From Phymorhynchus buccinoides (Eukaryota; Mollusca; Gastropoda; Neogastropoda; Raphitomidae), in contig CM065691.1 in the NCBI GenBank assembly GCA_017654935.2, forward strand, positions 22,881,786 through 22,945,785: a stretch of 64,000 nt of DNA, read 5' to 3'. The notes under the pieces were generated by a model that saw only the letters and a program-made list of their open reading frames with translations, did no database searches and was not told the origin of the DNA. Position 1 is the stretch's first letter; each line of letters begins with the position of its first letter. Both the position numbers and the translations under genes were made by a program. This document shows, piece by piece, positions 58,001 to 64,000 of this stretch.

Positions 58001-58338
58001 GGTGGGAGCAACCCGAATTTCACAGAGACGCCTCTGTGACTAAAATGTACCTAACCTAACCTAACCTAACCTAATTATTGCGTATTTTGTTGGACACATC
58101 TGCACAGATACAGCGGCGCAACGCTGACCAGAACGACTGTGTGGAAGCCACCATCATGAAGAACACGGCGTGGGTGGCTCAGGCCACGGCCTGTCCCACG
58201 GGCTACAGCTCAGCCTCCAACATGGGCGTCACCTGGATGAGGGCGGGGGACAAGGCCTTCGTCCGTGTCCGTCACAGCGACAGAGTGTTCGGTTATGTCC
58301 ACACCACCCTCAGTGGCTTCAAACTCACGGCGCATTAG
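55003..58338 (+). CDS. Secreted coiled-coil C1q-domain protein (three coding exons)
   Basis: Coding exons join as 55,003-55,351, 56,929-57,125 and 58,108-58,338 (258 residues). Donors GTAAGT and GTAAGG and acceptors GCACAG are in compatible phases (1, then 0). Residues 1-18 form a signal peptide (MTKALYLVTLFCFAAVSG). Residues about 38-112 form a heptad-rich coiled coil of LTQL/LNTQIGQL type, and a Cys in DTYCKGQ precedes the head. The C-terminal 140 residues form a C1q domain: ETPIGFTARFS, FDYVQYQTGGANYNKTTGLF, FTAPSTGTYAFFVSV, and a terminal VFGYVHTTLSGFKL strand. C1q heads trimerise and bind diverse ligands; molluscan members act as soluble immune lectins. A paralogous first exon lies at 63,390. 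Both introns carry type 2 SINEs just upstream of the acceptors. Confidence 0.9.
56545..56900 (+). mobile_element. SINE type 2 in intron 1 of the C1q gene
   Basis: TGGCACAGAGTTGGCGCGCT (box A region), GAGCTCGAACCTG (box B region), TTTCGGACGAGACGATAAAC, CCGTGTGCCCATGCAC, AAAGTTGTCATTTGGTC, GGTGGGAGCAACCCGAATTT, then a tail CCTAATACCTAATAC. It ends 28 bp before exon 2. A poly-C/CA run expands its middle. Confidence 0.85.
57642..57766 (-). mobile_element. U2-snRNA-headed short repeat, copy 3 (C1q intron 2)
   Basis: On the minus strand from 57,766 it reads ATCGCTTCTCGGCCTTTTGG then CTAAGA, identical to U2 5' sequence for 26 nt. The shared CAGTGATTCAGGAACATAAA and TGGCGAAAGCCGATACGCGA body follow. 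Confidence 0.75.
57807..58075 (+). mobile_element. SINE type 2, 5'-truncated, in intron 2 of the C1q gene
   Basis: Starts in the central domain (AAACCGAGGTCCCGTGTGCC), then AAAGTTGTCATTTGGTCAGA, GGTGGGAGCAACCCGAATTT, CAGAGACGCCTCTGTGAC and a tail of five CCTAA units (58,050-58,075). It ends 32 bp before exon 3. Confidence 0.85.
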
Positions 58339-58412
58339 ATCGTTTGTGGAAGGTCCGTTGTATGTATGTACGAGTCGGTTTGATGAGAAAATCGTTCTGT
58401 GCAAGTTGATTC

Positions 58413-58418
58413 AATAAA
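58413..58418 (+). terminator. Polyadenylation signal of the C1q gene
   Basis: Canonical AATAAA 75 bp after the stop codon. Confidence 0.75.
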
Positions 58419-58568
58419 AACAAAAATGATGCCTGATTGTGTTCGCTTTGCGAGTGGAGTCAACAAAATGTTAACCCCTTGCAAATCGATTCAATTAGAA
58501 AAACTAAACTGATCTTCCCTCGATTCAAGGCTCGTGATCATCATATCCATATCACCCTATGCACTATA

Positions 58569-58994
58569 TGTGACCCCAGTGCCACGAAAGGGACATTAAG
58601 AGTCAAATTGACCATTCTGAGAAAAGTGTACAGTTGCAAACTTCAGGCACTTCTCTTTCTAATGATACAAGAAACATTCTTGTATCTTTTTTTCCATTCC
58701 AGAGTTATAGTGAGCATTTCAAGTCGGTTTGGTAGCCCTAAGTGTAAGCCATTTTGAGAAAACCCAGTTCAAAATCTAGACTAGCTGTAGAAAATGCATT
58801 GACCTACTCGTTTTAAAGCACTTTTAATGGCATTTAAAGACCATATTAAATATTATCCTTTTTAGATATGAAAGATAAGATGTTATAGATGCACACAAAT
58901 ACCCCAAATACCCCAGATTTTGGACTTTTCAAGCCTGCTGTCAGAAACTAGCTAAACGACTTAGTTAATGTCCCTTTCGTAGTGCGGGGTCACA
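58569..58994. mobile_element. 426-bp MITE with TGTGACCCC termini
   Basis: Inverted ends TGTGACCCCAGTGCCACGAA / TTCGTAGTGCGGGGTCACA extend about 30 bp into GGGACATTAA / TTAATGTCCC. TA flanks it on both sides. No transposase; the 106-codon ORF overlapping it is not supported. Confidence 0.8.
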
Positions 58995-59041
58995 TAATAA
59001 TTATATGATAAGACAACGGGCATTACATCCTAATTTTGAAA

Positions 59042-59640
59042 TCATATAGTAAAAAGCCAACTGTCCGTCTGTGTGTCTGTCTGTCTGAAACACGAAACGG
59101 GCCTTATAACTCCGCCGTTTTTCGACCGATTCGCTTCAAATTTGCTGTGAGCCCTCACGGGGCGATGGCAACGGCAACCGAGGCGGCCGTGTCATTTGCG
59201 CGGTTCGGCAAATGCGCGAAACGCGCATCCGACGGCCTTTCGGCGCCCGTAGCTCCGGTGTTTCTGGGCCGATTGCCTTCGAATTTGGCAGGTAGATGAC
59301 TGGGGACGGTGACTATCGTCGGAAGTGAATTGGTTCAGAAACGCGCGCGCTATACGCCGCTTCACCTTTTCATGCATAACTTCGCCGTTTCTTAACCGAA
59401 TTGATTCAAATTTGCTGTCAGGCTTGCTATGGCCCGGGCAACGCCTAGCAGCAAATTTGAAGAGAATCGGGAGAACGCGTCACTCTCAGAGCAGCGCCAA
59501 CGGGAAACGGGGCCTTATAACTCCGCCGTTTCTTAACCGAATCGCTTCAAATTTGCTGTACTCAGCGTTACCAGTACTTGCCGTTAACGTTACTAGGTGT
59601 TACCAGTATGGTGCATTGCCAGTACTAGGCGTTGCGCTAG
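59042..59640 (+). mobile_element. Short non-autonomous Helitron, complete copy 3
   Basis: Begins TCATATAGTAAAAAGCCAAC after A (59,041) and ends AGGCGTTGCGCTAG before T (59,641). Three internal copies of CTCCGCCGTTT...CAAATTTGCTGT are present. Collinear with the minus-strand copy at 52,900-53,513. Confidence 0.8.
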
Positions 59641-59869
59641 TCTTTATAAAGGGGCACCGCTCAATACACCCCTGCTGTCACTGTCATAGAAAACTCACAG
59701 ACACGTCATCACAATCAAACCTAGGCTCGTGTTCATTATACCCGCATCATAGTGAGCACTATGATTATTATACTTGGTGACTATGCATATTTTTGGACTC
59801 TTTTTTCACAAAGGGGTAATGCTCGGTACACCTGATAATATAATGATGTCATAGATAATTCAACGATGA

Positions 59870-60029
59870 TAGTCGGAGTCGAAGTCGGAGTGTGGCTGCC
59901 CATGTGGCGAGGTAATCAAAAACGGTCACACACGTAATGTTCTCATCCCTAGCTGGAGCATTTGTACCATAGTGTTCAAGTGGTTCGGCTTTTGGGATGA
60001 TCCCTGGAGTCTTTAAGCCAGGGAACGAC

Positions 60030-60030
<1 letters not shown>
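59870..60030 (+). mobile_element. Dispersed SINE-like family C, copy 3 (3' part)
   Basis: CGGAGTGTGGCTGCCCATGT through GGGATGATCCCTGGAGTCTT, then AAGCCAGGGAACGACC and an ACAACAAACAACAAC tail. Confidence 0.75.
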
Positions 60031-61750
<1,720 letters not shown>

Positions 61751-62033
61751 GGCAATATTAACATTTCTTCCCCTCACAACACTATCTGAACCATCTTAGA
61801 CGGAAAAAGTGCTGTCTCTTTAGGGGATTTGAAGAATGAAAATATCACTTTTTCCGTCAAAAAGTTCACCAATATTTTCTGTCCCGGATAGTACACTTGA
61901 CACTTGGAGCGCAAGTGAAGCTATAGAGCGCGTGCACTACAACTGCACTTGTCGCAAGTGAAGTTATAGTGCGCGTGCACTACAACTGCACTTGTACCGT
62001 TTTGGGTTGAGGGGAAGAAATGTTAATATTGCC
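61751..62033. mobile_element. 283-bp MITE with GGCAATATTAACATTTCTTC termini
   Basis: Inverted ends GGCAATATTAACATTTCTTC + CCCTCA match the complement at 62,033. The inside has a second inverted pair (GACGGAAAAAGTG / CACTTTTTCCGTC) and a 43-bp tandem duplication around GCGCGTGCACTACAACTGCA. No target duplication is clear. Confidence 0.75.
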
Positions 62034-62146
62034 CACCAGGAAACACCCGAATTTTTAACAATACAGATGTACTATTATGCAGTAATAATTTAAACGAAAC
62101 GAACGAAATTTTGGGCTTTACTCTTACAGTAATGAATGAATGAAAC

Positions 62147-62336
62147 ATGGTGTTTTACGTCCTCTCGGTCATAGACACATATGGGACATTTGTAAATACA
62201 AAGATGGTGGGAACAATACTGTCTGCATTGCCCGGAGGCAGTGCAACACCAATAAAGTCCAGAGTTTGTAACAATATAGATAGGTGTAGCGGTAACCACG
62301 CCTCGGTTAAACCTCATCGGCTATGGTACCGCCACG
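62147..62336 (+). repeat. Dispersed repeat family A, copy 6
   Basis: TGTTTTACGTCCTCTCGGTC, ACACATATGGGACATTTGTA, TTGCCCGGAGGCAGTG and AAACCTCATCGGCTATGG in the family order. Confidence 0.75.
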
Positions 62337-62645
62337 ATGTGATGACACTTTTGTTTTGTTTTGTCCTTACAGTAATAATTTACAAATCAAACTAAGTTTA
62401 AATATACGAATCTCATTAAGAAAGAATAGTATTTGATCAAAGAAACCACAAACACCACTAACTGTGTATACTTTTTGAAGTTCTGTGAAAAGAATAAAAC
62501 AAAGGCAAAATTTTGTGCCACGTTTGTACAGTGCATGGGGGTTGGCAGTGTTTTGTGGTATAATTTGTTCATAATAAGAAAGAATAGTAGTCTGGTAAAA
62601 AAAAAAAAGCATAACTCTTATGCGTGTGTATATTTTCTTTCTTAA

Positions 62646-62770
62646 AGACCCCCCACGTCACGTGTCAAATTCACGGTTTTCATGTGTTTTCCCTCTTATA
62701 GCTGGTAAGAAATCTTAAGAAATCTTCCTAGCATCATAAGAGGGAAAGTGACACGTGACGTGGGGGGTCT
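62646..62770. mobile_element. TTAA MITE (AGACCCCCCACGTCACGTG family), copy 2
   Basis: TTAA at 62,642-62,645 and 62,771-62,774 flanks perfect 22-bp inverted ends starting AGACCCCCCACGTCACGTGT. 125 bp in all; the clearest TTAA MITE in the window. Confidence 0.85.
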
Positions 62771-62774
62771 TTAA

Positions 62775-63368
62775 AGAGATGCTCGTAAAAAGAAATGGGA
62801 AACCAGAATTATTTCGAACAACAGAACTAATAAGCAAGCATTATTAAAAGAATGAAATAGTGAGGCCAAGAGGGGAGATAACGAAATTGAACAAAGGGGA
62901 AAAACTCTCTTTCTAATTAACTCCTCTCCACCAAATTGATTACAATACCAACCATCTAGCAAAGCGTGGATCAGAGCCAAATTGAGACAAACAAAGCATC
63001 ATTCTCTTTCCATGAATCTAACTCACACAACATAAACCTGTTTCACCTTGCAGAACCATAATTATGAAACCGCAACATTTTAAATTACATAAATATAGAA
63101 GTATTTCAGCAGTCTTGTCCTTTAACCACTCCCCAATCAAATTTTTGCATTGAAAATGTTCGTTGGAGAGCACCATTCTGCCGTTATCGGGAAAGAGATA
63201 GGGTTAGGTTGGACCAGCCTGTGGTTATTTTCATGAAACTGGAAGAACCATACTTTGAGATCGAGAGTCGTAAACATGAGAGATGTGCGTGTGTCTAAAA
63301 TACAACTTTTCCGTATTTTACTTGCATCCTTAATTTATGTAACTTCATGATTTTTTCGTTTGTTACAG
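62775..63368. other. Upstream region / probable 5' UTR intron of the second C1q gene
   Basis: No gene. An acceptor-like CGTTTGTTACAG ends at 63,368, 21 bp before the start codon, mirroring the arrangement upstream of the first C1q gene. Confidence 0.4.
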
Positions 63369-63389
63369 ACCCTGTCTCGCTTCACAGCC

Positions 63390-63768
63390 ATGAAGAAGAC
63401 GAAGGCAGTGTACTTCCTGACACTCGTCAGTGTCGCTGCACTGACAGTGGCCGGAAATGACCTCTCGGCTCGTGGAGCACGTGCGGCACGTGCAGCAGCG
63501 GCGGCGACCCCTGACCCCTCCGTAACCCACCTGACTCAACTGTACAATCAGCTGTCGGCCACCTACACCCAGCTGAACTCTAAGTTGAGCACGATGAACG
63601 CTGACCTGGACAAGAAGGTCACGCAGATCCATCAGCTAAATACCCAGATAGGTCAGCTGGGTGACCATGTCAATAACTTGACCAACACGCTGAGCGCCAA
63701 GAACAGCCAGCTGCAGGCCTTGGACACCTACTGCAGGGGTCAGGTCACCAGCCTCACCGACCGTGTCC
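63390..63768 (+). CDS. Second coiled-coil/C1q protein gene, first coding exon only
   Basis: 126 codons plus one base, ending at a GTAAGT donor in the same phase as the first C1q gene. It has a signal peptide (MKKTKAVYFLTLVSVAAL...AG), then NDLSARG, an Ala/Arg-rich insert of about ten residues absent from the first gene, a heptad-rich coiled coil and the same DTYCRGQVTSLTDRV ending. Sequence and splice phase show tandem paralogy with 55,003. The C1q-head exons should lie downstream of the window. An ATG 30 bp upstream is in frame but lies in the presumed intron, so 63,390 was chosen as the start. Confidence 0.85.
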
Positions 63769-64000
63769 GTAAGTAGGCCTAATAAGACATTTGGTAAGGT
63801 CAAGATGGAATTAACCGAGAAATGCATGGGGGGTGGCACATCTTTACCTTTACCCCCTAACCCTCCCCCCCCTATTAGACGGGAAAACGCAATGAACCAC
63901 GACTGTGACAAATGCCGCGGTGTACTGCACCTTTACCAGACATTTAATTATATGCAACAAAACTGATAAAAGCGATGGAAGAATGATTTTAAATTTCTCT
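63769..64000 (+). other. Intron 1 start of the second C1q gene
   Basis: Begins GTAAGT. It contains a poly-C run and nothing else recognised before the window ends. Confidence 0.6.

Noticed and set aside
58437..58757. 106-codon ORF downstream of the C1q gene
   Set aside because: It overlaps the C1q 3' end and a MITE, with no motif or splice signals.

Overview
This is eukaryotic, metazoan DNA: spliced genes with GT/AG introns, very low gene density, many microsatellites, and a dense mosaic of retrotransposon relics, SINEs, Helitrons and MITEs. Two paralogous secreted coiled-coil/C1q-domain genes at the right end suggest a mollusc, plausibly a gastropod, since C1q-domain families are greatly expanded in molluscs. 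That assignment is inference. No prokaryotic-style genes, operons or CRISPR arrays are present.

Layout. 1-1,000 is a noisy copy of 37,229-38,229 that ends at a 500-N scaffold gap. 1.9-5.2 kb (minus) is a decayed non-LTR retrotransposon with reverse transcriptase and RNase H. 8.5-11.1 kb (plus) is a related element with a CCHC-knuckle ORF1 but no ORF2. 11.2-12.35 kb is a three-unit tandem repeat. 13.5-33 kb is mainly nested repeats, with three short exon-like segments near 18.8, 21.8 and 29.0 kb. 34.07-35.47 kb is the best single-exon gene, an F-box protein, followed at once by a near-perfect 138-bp-arm palindrome. 37.2-39.5 kb is an inverted-repeat element. 40.86-46.45 kb is a TA-flanked CAGTGG element split by a 5.4-kb TTA-flanked insertion. 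48.16-49.33 kb is a 21-bp minisatellite open in several frames. 52.9-54.2 kb holds a Helitron and a TTAA MITE. 55.0-58.44 kb is a complete three-exon C1q gene, and 63.39 kb starts a second copy whose C1q exons lie beyond the window.

The most interesting signals are: short repeats whose 5' end is the first 26 nt of U2 snRNA (three copies); the same SINE family sitting just upstream of both internal 3' splice sites of the C1q gene, with a (CCTAAC/T)n tail that supplies branch-point-like motifs; short Helitrons recognisable from TC...CTAG ends between A and T; nested insertions whose target-site duplications can be read directly; and an ORF1-only derivative of a non-LTR element. Each C1q gene is expected to encode a secreted multimeric lectin-like protein (signal peptide, coiled coil, globular C1q head). 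The F-box protein is expected to act as an SCF ubiquitin-ligase adaptor. All calls are from reading the sequence; no database search was run.
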